From contig JAPTWT010000165.1 in assembly GCA_028064935.1 (NCBI GenBank), positions 1 to 11,576 on the forward strand: 11,576 nt of DNA. Direction: 5' to 3'. Each line of letters opens with the position of its first letter. Positions within the stretch are counted from its first letter, which is position 1. This DNA is from Gammaproteobacteria bacterium (GTDB taxonomy: Bacteria; Pseudomonadota; Gammaproteobacteria; Acidiferrobacterales; Acidiferrobacteraceae). The position numbers and the translations under genes were made by a program. Below, in pieces: positions 1-6,403 of the stretch. The notes beneath the pieces were generated by a model. The model saw nothing but the letters and a program-made list of their open reading frames with translations. It was not told where the DNA came from and ran no database searches.

Positions 1-1
1 G

Positions 2-496
2 GCGAAGACGAAGCCGGACGGATCGATGCCGCCGGTCGACCTCGCGATCCCGGCCTTCGGCTACAAGAACCACATCGCGATCGACCGGCAGCACGGCCTG
101 ATCCGGACCTGGGCGGTGACCGATGCCGCGCGCCATGACGGCGCGCAACTCATCGGGCTCATCGACAAGGGCAACACCGCCGCCGGTGTGTGGGCCGATA
201 CCGCATACCGGTCGAAGCAGAACGAGGCATGGCTCGCGGACAACGGCATGCGCTCGTGCATTCATCGCAAGAAACCGCGGGGCCGGCCGATGCCGCGCCG
301 GACGGCTCTGGCCAACGCGGCGAAATCCCGGGTGCGTTCCGCGATCGAGCACGTGTTTGCCCGGCAGAAGGGACCGATGGGGTTGTTCGTCCGCACCATC
401 GGCATCGCCCGGGCCACCACCAAGATCGGCCTCGCCAATCTCGCCTACAACATGCAGCGCCTGGCCTGGCTCAACAGGCGAACTGCGCCCGCCTGA
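2..496 (+). CDS. IS5-family transposase, 3' part (truncated by window edge)
   Basis: C-terminal part of a DDE transposase that moves an IS5-type insertion sequence. The frame is open from base 2, before the first ATG at 26, so that ATG is probably internal and the gene continues to the left of the window. Seen: a segment GYKNHIAIDR typical of the IS5 catalytic core, a second catalytic Asp in VWADTAYRSK, and the catalytic Glu in SAIEHVFARQK, followed by the usual C-terminal stretch ending LAYNMQRLAWL. The stop at 494-496 looks natural for the family. Whether the full element is functional cannot be judged because the 5' half and left terminus are missing. Family assignment is secure; the subgroup is not determined. 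Confidence 0.9.
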   Translation, partial: AKTKPDGSMPPVDLAIPAFGYKNHIAIDRQHGLIRTWAVTDAARHDGAQLIGLIDKGNTAAGVWADTAYRSKQNEAWLADNGMRSCIHRKKPRGRPMPRRTALANAAKSRVRSAIEHVFARQKGPMGLFVRTIGIARATTKIGLANLAYNMQRLAWLNRRTAPA

Positions 497-830
497 CCGA
501 AATCGCGCTGGTCGGAGGCAGATATTCGCTCCGCCAGTCCAGAATTCAGCACCAGACACCGCCCAACTCACCCCCATCAACGCCCCAACCCCGGCGAGCC
601 ATCCCATGTCGCCGCCAAAACGACGAAAACCCACGCGGTTCTTCGAGGTGTCCAGCTGGCCAAGGCGGTTCGGCGCACCAACTTTCAGGTGGGCTCGCGT
701 AGTCGCCACGCATCCGATAGACGGAAGATTCAAATTATAAGAGTATAAATTAACGAGAATCGCCAGTGGTCAAACTTGGGCAGTTTAACTGTGCGGTTGT
801 GCAATAATAAAAACAGGAAGTCTAATAGTC
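497..830. other. Gene-free stretch: IS right flank then AT-rich leader
   Basis: No convincing gene. The first 200 or so bases are GC-rich like the transposase and may include the right end of the IS5 element, although I could not identify its terminal repeat without the left end. From about 735 the base composition changes sharply to AT-rich, matching the start of the gene at 831. A Shine-Dalgarno-like AGGAAG lies at 815-820, ten bases before that gene's ATG. I see no promoter here with good spacing. Confidence 0.5.
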
Positions 831-3800
831 ATGAGGCGAAGAACAGAATTCAAACGTAACCACATAATATATAAATTATTTCGCTTATTATGTTACAATA
901 ACGAGCTTGCTAGAAAATCAAAATTTATAAGATACACGAGCAATATTATTTCTCGTCTTTCTTTGTTGTTTTTGCGCTCTCATAATGCGGAACTCGCATC
1001 TGATTTTCTATGGAAACGACCGCGAGCGGCCTTCGGGATAAGCCTAGGCGTCGCAATAATTGTTAGTATCGCCGTTTGGACATTCAACCCTTGGTTCATG
1101 ACACTCGTCAGGCCAGAAAAGCGCTTGGCCACGGCTGTAGGCTCCGGGTTTTTGGTTTTGCTAACCATGGGCGTTTACCAAGTTCTGGTATGGCAAACTT
1201 TGCCAATCATCCTTCTTCGAGAAAGAGAAGAAGAAAAGAAAAAAGAGCAAGAATTTTATCGCCTTGCGAGATTCGACACCCTTACAGGCCTGCATAACCG
1301 TTCCGCATTCGAGCATCATCTAGAAGGAGCAATCGCTCGCGCCAAGCGGCATAGTACCTGTGTTGCTGTGGGCATAATCGATCTCGACGAATTCAAACCC
1401 GTTAATGATACCTGGGGACATAAAGCCGGGGACATTCTGCTCAAGCAATTGGCACAGCGTATCCAGTCACGCATCCGAGACAGCGACTTTCTCGCACGCT
1501 TGGGTGGCGATGAATTTATTGTCCTCATCGAGGATCTGGACCCAGAGCAAGCGGTCATACAACTCAAACAGATTCTGGCACGACTCCATCAAGCGGTTGA
1601 AGATCCCTTCAACATTGTGTCCACAGAGCAGGCTCTAATCGGCATGACCATGGGCTTGGCGCTCTTTCCCTTCGACGCCGAGGAACCTGATGAACTGATC
1701 CGTCAAGCCGATGCGGCCATGTACCAAGCCAAGGCCAATAAGGTCAATCGCACACAGTGGTGGCAACTCGGCCTGAACAGTGGCGACATTGCAAGGGCCG
1801 ATATCGATTTGGACCCTTATGGGGCGGAAGCTGCCGACCTACTAAGCCATTATACATCAACATTTGAGGCTACCGCAGCGTACTTTGTCAAAAATTTCTA
1901 CAGCAAGTTAGAAACCATCTCTGAAGCACAAAGCATTCTCGCAAATCTGCGCAGGGCAGAACTTGATGCGCTCAGCGCTGCGCAAATCCAGCACCTTCGC
2001 TTTCTCATGGGAGATAAAACCACCCGTGCCTCGCTGCGCGCGCGGGCTTTTCGTGTCGGCGAAATTCACGCCCTGGTCGGAGTAAGCGCGGCGTTGCTTG
2101 CGCAATCTCAGTCTTTTTATCGACAATTTCTTAGCGAGAATATCAGCCGTGCTCTGCTCCTAAGCCGTGACCGCTATTTCGTTCTGCATCTGGCCGAGAT
2201 GCGTTTGCAGGATGACATTGAAGCCGAGTTGGTGGCGATAGAAGAGACCAAGGGGAAATATTTTGAAGTTCTGTCGCGTCCCTATCCCGAGGCTGGGCAG
2301 CCCTGGGTCGACGCAGCCGCCACCGAGCTGGCGTATCTTGCCATGCTGCCTGGCATCATCATGTGCGTTGTGATGCGGCCTGATTCCTCGGGTGTGCTCC
2401 AAATTGAGGCGAGCTCGGGAGACGTGGCCGAAAGATTTCTGAAACTGGTGGAATTGGCTGGCACCCAGCCCAGACTCGGAGATGATCAAAATATTGGACG
2501 TGGCCTGGTTGCGACAGCATGGCTGGAGGGGACTATCCAGGTGGCTTCAGACTATACGTCTGACCCTCGCACAGCGCCTTGGCATGAAGCCGCGCGTGCT
2601 ATCGGTGCGCGCAGTTTAGTAGCGATCCCAATACATAATAGGGAATTTACCGCAGAATCTGTTCTCGTCATCTTCGGCGCATATTCTGGCCAGTTTGGGT
2701 CTTTCTGGATGAGAGAGTTCTGTCGCGGTCTAAAACGCTTTTGGGAAGGCCTGCGCCAGCGCAGCCAAGCGACTCCCTCCCTTGCCATAACGTCACATCA
2801 TGTTGCCGCAGAATACCGCCGCCGTCTTTTTGAAGGCGGGCTAACCATGCTTGTACAGCCAGTCATCGACCTCAGCACCGGCCACATTTTCAAGGCCGAG
2901 ACGTTGGCTAGGCTGCAACAAAAAGACGGTTCTTTTTTGCCTCCTTCGGTCTTTCTTCCGCTGCTTGGGCAAGCCGACCTCGATCGCATGTTTCGCCTTA
3001 CCTTGGATCTGTCTCTGCAGACCATTAAGGAATGGGACGCTCAGGGTTTACAGACAGACATTTCAGTCAACCTTTCCCCGTCCAGCCTTGTTAACCCGAA
3101 ATGTGTCGACTGGGTTCTGCAGGCACTGAATACGCATGCGATAGCACCGAAGCGGCTGACTCTGGAAATCCTTGAGTCTCAATCGCTGCCAAATAATTTA
3201 ACAGAGGCGGCGCTCACTTCTTTATCATGCACGGGTGTCAAATTGGCTTTGGATGATCTTGGCTCCGGATACAGCAGCCTGCAACGACTGGCTGAATGGC
3301 CTTTCGAGGTCATCAAAATCGACCAAGGCTTGAGTAGCCGAATATACAGTAAACCTCTCCGTATTTTCGGCTTGCTCCAGGCACTGGTTCAGATGGGCCG
3401 CGACCTCGATCGGACGGTCGTCATCGAGGGGCTGGAAAAAATTGACATGATAGAAGCCGCGGTTTTTCTAGGTGCGACTCATGGACAGGGTTATGGTTTG
3501 GCTCGCCCTATGCCAGTGAGTGCTTTCCCAGTCTGGGCACGGTCGTTTGCGCTACCCATAGAGCCTGGCCGGATTCATACAGCTCTCGGGGCATTGGCAT
3601 ATCACTGGCAATTCATGCATCGTGAGAATTTTAATCACCCTGTCGATGTCGACGAGTGCCCGCTCACGGCATTTCTTGCCGAATCGGACAGTGTTAATGT
3701 TGCCGATGCGATGAGGCTCCACGCGAATGTGCATGCAAAAAACCGCCTCACTGATGACGAACGCCGACAGGCAAGCCAAGCATTGGTTGTTTGGCTGACA

Positions 3801-3833
3801 GACCGAATTCGTGAGGAGGGATGGGGAAAATAA
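831..3833 (+). CDS. Membrane-bound GGDEF/EAL cyclic-di-GMP enzyme with globin-like and GAF sensor regions
   Basis: A 1000-residue protein that should make and/or break the second messenger c-di-GMP at the inner membrane. Domains in order: basic N-terminus; two likely membrane helices (about 66-86 and 102-124); a charged helical linker (130-145); GGDEF cyclase domain (about 148-305) with intact GGDEF at 225-229 and inhibitory RxxD site R216/D219; a helical region (about 325-480) resembling globin-coupled sensors, with candidate proximal heme ligand H413 in GEIHALVG; a GAF-like region (about 495-655); and an EAL phosphodiesterase domain (about 665-910). The EAL signature reads ETL (E690), but SVNLSP, LEILES, DDLGSGYSSL, IKID and QGYGLARP are present, so hydrolysis is plausible. 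The tail has H925, C943, H964 and H968, reminiscent of a CZB zinc site. The start is supported by AGGAAG ten bases upstream. Lower GC and an AT-rich 5' end suggest transfer. GGDEF/EAL are certain; the globin and CZB calls are inference. Confidence 0.93.
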   Translation: MRRRTEFKRNHIIYKLFRLLCYNNELARKSKFIRYTSNIISRLSLLFLRSHNAELASDFLWKRPRAAFGISLGVAIIVSIAVWTFNPWFMTLVRPEKRLATAVGSGFLVLLTMGVYQVLVWQTLPIILLREREEEKKKEQEFYRLARFDTLTGLHNRSAFEHHLEGAIARAKRHSTCVAVGIIDLDEFKPVNDTWGHKAGDILLKQLAQRIQSRIRDSDFLARLGGDEFIVLIEDLDPEQAVIQLKQILARLHQAVEDPFNIVSTEQALIGMTMGLALFPFDAEEPDELIRQADAAMYQAKANKVNRTQWWQLGLNSGDIARADIDLDPYGAEAADLLSHYTSTFEATAAYFVKNFYSKLETISEAQSILANLRRAELDALSAAQIQHLRFLMGDKTTRASLRARAFRVGEIHALVGVSAALLAQSQSFYRQFLSENISRALLLSRDRYFVLHLAEMRLQDDIEAELVAIEETKGKYFEVLSRPYPEAGQPWVDAAATELAYLAMLPGIIMCVVMRPDSSGVLQIEASSGDVAERFLKLVELAGTQPRLGDDQNIGRGLVATAWLEGTIQVASDYTSDPRTAPWHEAARAIGARSLVAIPIHNREFTAESVLVIFGAYSGQFGSFWMREFCRGLKRFWEGLRQRSQATPSLAITSHHVAAEYRRRLFEGGLTMLVQPVIDLSTGHIFKAETLARLQQKDGSFLPPSVFLPLLGQADLDRMFRLTLDLSLQTIKEWDAQGLQTDISVNLSPSSLVNPKCVDWVLQALNTHAIAPKRLTLEILESQSLPNNLTEAALTSLSCTGVKLALDDLGSGYSSLQRLAEWPFEVIKIDQGLSSRIYSKPLRIFGLLQALVQMGRDLDRTVVIEGLEKIDMIEAAVFLGATHGQGYGLARPMPVSAFPVWARSFALPIEPGRIHTALGALAYHWQFMHRENFNHPVDVDECPLTAFLAESDSVNVADAMRLHANVHAKNRLTDDERRQASQALVVWLTDRIREEGWGK

Positions 3834-3916
3834 GCCACCATCGGATTTCTCGGATAGCCGTTCAGTCTGCGTCCGGGCGGCGTGGAGCGGGCTGCCCCGG
3901 TCCTGTCGCGGGGATT

Positions 3917-4006
3917 GGCGACCGTCGCATGCTCCCGCAGCGCCTCCAAGGCGATCTTCGCCTTCGCCGCCGCATCGATCTTCCGTCTCGTCTTCGTCGT
4001 CATCAT
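3917..4006 (-). pseudogene. IS3-family orfA N-terminal remnant
   Basis: The minus strand from 4006 encodes about 30 residues starting MMTTKTRRKIDAAAKAKIAL and ending near ATVA. This matches the start of IS3-family OrfA proteins (DNA-binding helix-turn-helix subunit). After ATVA the expected family sequence is lost, although the frame stays open to 3635. A GGAG lies just before the ATG, so the 5' end of the old gene is preserved, but no orfB or terminal repeat is seen. It is a broken relic between the c-di-GMP gene and the cobalamin riboswitch, and marks a recombination point. It is not part of the IS3 element at 9815-11060, whose OrfA sequence differs. Confidence 0.7.
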
Positions 4007-4081
4007 CCGCTCCGTCTATCACAACAGAACGATCCTCTTCTAACTACGCCCCGGTCCCATTTTCCGGGCCCAGCTCACTCC

Positions 4082-4108
4082 TTGACAGCGTCAAGGCTCA
4101 GTTTTAAT
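4082..4108 (+). promoter_or_regulatory. Candidate sigma70-type promoter of the cbp transcript
   Basis: A perfect -35 hexamer TTGACA (4082-4087) is followed, after a short 15-base spacer, by TTTAAT (4103-4108; five of six matches to TATAAT). Transcription would begin around 4114-4116, which coincides with the 5' strand of the riboswitch's closing helix. The position supports the call; the short spacer weakens it. Confidence 0.5.
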
Positions 4109-4113
4109 CAACG

Positions 4114-4273
4114 GATATCCAGTATCCCGGAACGCGGTGAAATTCCGCGGCGGTCCCGCCGCTGTAATCGGGGACGTCGGAGACAAGGCGACGAGCCAGC
4201 CACTGGCAGTGGTCTACCCTGCCGGGAAGGTGTCTGCAACGGACGATCCGAGAGCCAGAAGACCTGCTGGATC
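4114..4273 (+). promoter_or_regulatory. Cobalamin (AdoCbl-type) riboswitch
   Basis: An RNA that binds a cobalamin and controls the downstream peptide and maturase genes; this class usually represses expression when B12 is plentiful. Conserved blocks occur in the right order: GGTGAAATTCC (from 4137), CGGTCCCGCC with GCTGTAA (4151-4167), GCCACTGG (4199-4206), CCGGGAAGG (4222-4230) and the B12-box-like GCCAGAAGACCTGC (4254-4267). A closing helix can form between 4114-4122 and 4267-4273. There is no cobalamin biosynthesis or transport gene downstream, which is unusual for this class. The boundaries are approximate. Confidence 0.93.
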
Positions 4274-4298
4274 GGATTCACGAAGGGCGAAATCCGAT
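4271..4298 (+). promoter_or_regulatory. Hairpin after riboswitch, candidate expression platform
   Basis: A perfect 8-bp inverted repeat, ATCGGATT (4271-4278) and AATCCGAT (4291-4298), closes a 12-base loop. Its 5' arm shares bases 4271-4273 with the 3' strand of the riboswitch closing helix, so the two cannot form fully together. No U-run follows, so this is not an intrinsic terminator. A switch acting on translation is more likely, since the start of the peptide gene is about 60 bases further on. A weak pairing of CTTC (4337-4340) with GAAG (4354-4357) in the ribosome binding site is also possible. Confidence 0.4.
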
Positions 4299-4360
4299 GG
4301 AAAGGATTTCGGCGAGGCCGTTCGCCTGCCGACGTCCTTCATTGTGCATCGGAGAAGATC

Positions 4361-4501
4361 GTGAAGAAATCGCCTGATCGTAAACCCGACCAAGCCTCGA
4401 ACAAGCCTCGCCCGGCGGTGATCGCCATCCGCAAGACTTGCGACGCGGAAGGCACGGGCCTGTCGCATTACGTTCTCATGGACAAGCAGGTGAAACGGTG
4501 A
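4361..4501 (+). CDS. cbpA: Short peptide precursor (CbpA-type RiPP precursor)
   Basis: A 46-residue peptide predicted to be the substrate of the radical SAM enzyme encoded next. The start is GTG at 4361, chosen because GGAGAAG (4351-4357) precedes it at ideal spacing and because the stop overlaps the next gene's start. The N-terminal part is Lys/Pro/Asp-rich (VKKSPDRKPDQASNKPRP), a hydrophilic leader-like stretch with no signal peptide. The second half, VIAIRKTCDAEGTG followed by LSHYVLMDKQ, is the likely core, with one Cys (C27), His36 and Tyr37. From memory this matches the bioinformatically defined precursor family CbpA, which pairs with CbpB and lies under cobalamin riboswitches. The modification and the mature product are unknown to me. 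Its smallness and GTG start make it easy to miss in automatic annotation. Confidence 0.85.
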   Translation: MKKSPDRKPDQASNKPRPAVIAIRKTCDAEGTGLSHYVLMDKQVKR

Positions 4502-5895
4502 GCGCGCTGCCCCCGCGCTCCTCGCTGGAGGGCTCCGCAAGGAGCCCTCTTTCGCCCCTCCAGCCCTTCGACATCGCCCATCCCACCCACATCGCCGTGG
4601 TTGAGCCGGACAGCGCGTTCTGGGGGATCGTGCAAAAAGATCGCCTCGCCGAGTCGCTGGCGGGCGGGGTTTTACGCGACACGCTGTGCGCCAAGGGCGC
4701 AGCGTTCGCGCGCGAAATGGATATGCTGCGGTTCCATCTGAAAGCCTCGGCGGTCTATTTCAATCCGACCGAACGCTGCAACCTGAACTGCTCCTATTGC
4801 TACATACCGAGCGACATGCGCCGCCGCGGTAAGCAGATGGAGAAGAGTGAGGTTCTGGAAGCGCTGGAGCGGCTTCACCAATATTTTCGCAGCCATATGC
4901 CGGAGGAGCGACTGCCGCAAGTGATCTTTCACGGCGCCGAGCCCCTTCTGGCGCGCAAAGCCATTTTCGCGGGCATTGAAGCCTTTGGCGACCGGTTTCG
5001 GTTCGGGGTTCAGACCAACGCCACCCTACTTGATGAAGAGGCTGTATCGTTCCTGACCTCGCGCGGAATTGGCGTCGGCCTGTCCCTCGACGGGCCGTCG
5101 GCCGACATAGCCAATCGCACGCGGAGGCGGTGGAGCGGCGAGGGAATCTTCGAGCAAGTCATCCACGCCATCGACCTGCTCGACGGCTATCCGGGCTACA
5201 ATGTCATCTGCACAATGACATCGGAGAACCTGCCTCATTTGACTGAGATGGTGGAGTTCTTCCACGAGCGGAGAGTGCCAGCTTGCATGCTCAACGTCAC
5301 CCGTTGCACTATGCCGGGAGCCCGCACGGTTCATGGCGGCGACGCGGAGATGGCGGCAGGTTATATCGCCGCGTTGGAAAGAACGCATCAGCTATACCTG
5401 GAAACAGGACGAAAACTGGTTGTCGCCAATTTCGCCAATATCTTGATCGCCATTCTGGCGCCGACGGCGCGACGGCTGATGTGCGACATTTCACCATGCG
5501 GCGGCGGTCGCAGCTTTTTCGCCCTCGCGCCGGGTGGCGATCTGTTCCCATGCAGCGAATTCATCGGCCTCCCCGCCTTCAACGGCGGCAACTTGTTTAA
5601 ACAGCCGATCGAGGACATCATCGACAGCGCGCCTTTTCGTCTGGTGACGGACCGGAAGGTCGAGGATATTCCAGGCTGCGACACTTGCGTCATCCGTCAT
5701 TTCTGCGGCTCACCATGTCCGGCGGAAGCGCATGAAATGAACGGCGGCATGACGCAAAAAGGCGCCTTCTGTGACTTTTACAAGGAACAGGTGCGATACG
5801 CCCTGCGCCTGATCGCCGACGGCCGCCACGAAGATTTTCTTTGGGACGGGTGGGACGAAGGCGCTGAAGTGGCGTGCAGTATCGGCATGACGTAA
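4498..5895 (+). CDS. cbpB: Radical SAM/SPASM peptide maturase (CbpB-type)
   Basis: A 465-residue cytoplasmic enzyme predicted to use S-adenosylmethionine and iron-sulfur clusters to modify the upstream peptide. Seen: the radical SAM cluster motif CNLNCSYCY with C94, C98 and C101, and a C-terminal SPASM domain. The latter has C334-X12-G-X4-C352, then C394-X2-C397-X5-C403-X3-C407-X17-C425, the full ligand set for auxiliary clusters. A preceding block, PFDIAHPTHIAVVEPDSAFW, is probably family-specific; I see no B12-binding domain. The start GTG at 4498 overlaps the peptide gene's TGA (4499-4501), with AGCAGG at 4485-4490 as ribosome binding site, pointing to translational coupling. A strong hairpin lies within the first codons. 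All key residues are present, so it should be active. An IS1380 relic begins directly after the stop. The family name CbpB is from memory; radical SAM/SPASM is certain. Confidence 0.93.
   Translation: MSALPPRSSLEGSARSPLSPLQPFDIAHPTHIAVVEPDSAFWGIVQKDRLAESLAGGVLRDTLCAKGAAFAREMDMLRFHLKASAVYFNPTERCNLNCSYCYIPSDMRRRGKQMEKSEVLEALERLHQYFRSHMPEERLPQVIFHGAEPLLARKAIFAGIEAFGDRFRFGVQTNATLLDEEAVSFLTSRGIGVGLSLDGPSADIANRTRRRWSGEGIFEQVIHAIDLLDGYPGYNVICTMTSENLPHLTEMVEFFHERRVPACMLNVTRCTMPGARTVHGGDAEMAAGYIAALERTHQLYLETGRKLVVANFANILIAILAPTARRLMCDISPCGGGRSFFALAPGGDLFPCSEFIGLPAFNGGNLFKQPIEDIIDSAPFRLVTDRKVEDIPGCDTCVIRHFCGSPCPAEAHEMNGGMTQKGAFCDFYKEQVRYALRLIADGRHEDFLWDGWDEGAEVACSIGMT
4528..4552 (+). terminator. Strong hairpin at the precursor-maturase junction (possible attenuator)
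   Basis: GAGGGCTCC (4528-4536) and GGAGCCCTC (4541-4549) form a perfect 9-bp stem with a GCAA tetraloop, followed by TTTC. The T-run is short, so full termination is doubtful. A competing pairing exists: CTGGAGGG (4525-4532) is fully complementary to CCCTCCAG (4556-4563). It lies 26 bases past the peptide stop, inside the 5' coding part of the maturase. Such hairpins in RiPP operons often let the precursor be made in excess of the enzyme or protect the short transcript's 3' end. Confidence 0.5.
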
Positions 5896-6251
5896 GACGC
5901 CGCAGGCTATAACCAGCATGGCGAGGCCAGCGAAAACCGCATCAAGGCGCTGAAGATCGGCTTCGGCATGGACTCCATGCCGTGTGGGACATTCGAAGCC
6001 AACGCCGTGTTTTTTTCCACCGGAGTGCTGACCTATAATCTCTATCTCGGCTTTCGCGCCAGCGTGCTCGGCGACGGCTGGGAGCGCGCGCAGGTAGAGA
6101 CCGTGCGGTGGCGTTTGTTTCAGACGGCGGGCAAGATCGTCCGCCATGGCCGGTGAAGATCAGCGGCAAGGCGTTGGTCATCTTTGTGATGATCCGCGAG
6201 CGTTGCGCGCGGATCCTGACCGAAAGAGGCGCCGTCCCCGAAACCTCATGA
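5896..6251 (+). pseudogene. IS1380-family transposase C-terminal remnant, frameshifted
   Basis: Immediately after the maturase's TAA the same frame reads DAAGYNQHGEASENRIKALK and continues through GFGMDSMPCGTFEANAVFF to GKIVRHGR, stopping at 6154-6156. This is the C-terminal third of an IS1380-family DDE transposase, including the region around the catalytic Glu (SENRIK). The family sequence resumes in the next frame from GTG at 6153 (VKISGKALVIFVMIRERC) to a stop at 6249-6251, so a frameshift near 6153 has broken it. There is no N-terminal half, so the element is dead. The next 150 bases (6252-6403) hold no gene I can support and may include the element's right flank. Confidence 0.82.
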
Positions 6252-6403
6252 CGGCAGCGCGTTCGACGGCGCGGAAATCAGCCGTATCGACGGCAGAGCT
6301 GCGTCCGAAATTCGCAGAAATAGCGGCGCCGGCGATCTTGGGGGGGACAATGCTCTCTCAATCGGCGGTCAGGACCGGTAGGCTACCGAGTTACTCTCAT
6401 GAT

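Noticed and set aside
123..740. Two further plus-strand frames over the IS5 region
   Set aside because: Their translations are Arg/Pro-rich and low in complexity, and they overlap the real transposase frame with its catalytic residues.
740..830. Promoter for the c-di-GMP gene (TTGGGC at 776 with AATAAT at 803)
   Set aside because: The 21-base spacing is too long, and in AT-rich sequence such matches are expected by chance.
3811..4360. Upstream extension of the peptide gene to 3821, and other frames through the riboswitch
   Set aside because: They cross the IS relic and a structured regulatory RNA. The GTG at 4361 has a good ribosome binding site and the peptide-like composition begins there.
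4438..4497. Maturase start at ATG 4438
   Set aside because: It lies deep inside the peptide gene and lacks a ribosome binding site. The GTG at 4498 overlaps the peptide stop in the usual coupled way.
4498..5895. Class B radical SAM enzyme with its own B12-binding domain
   Set aside because: The cobalamin link made me look for one, but the protein has no N-terminal cobalamin-binding region. The link to B12 is only through the riboswitch.
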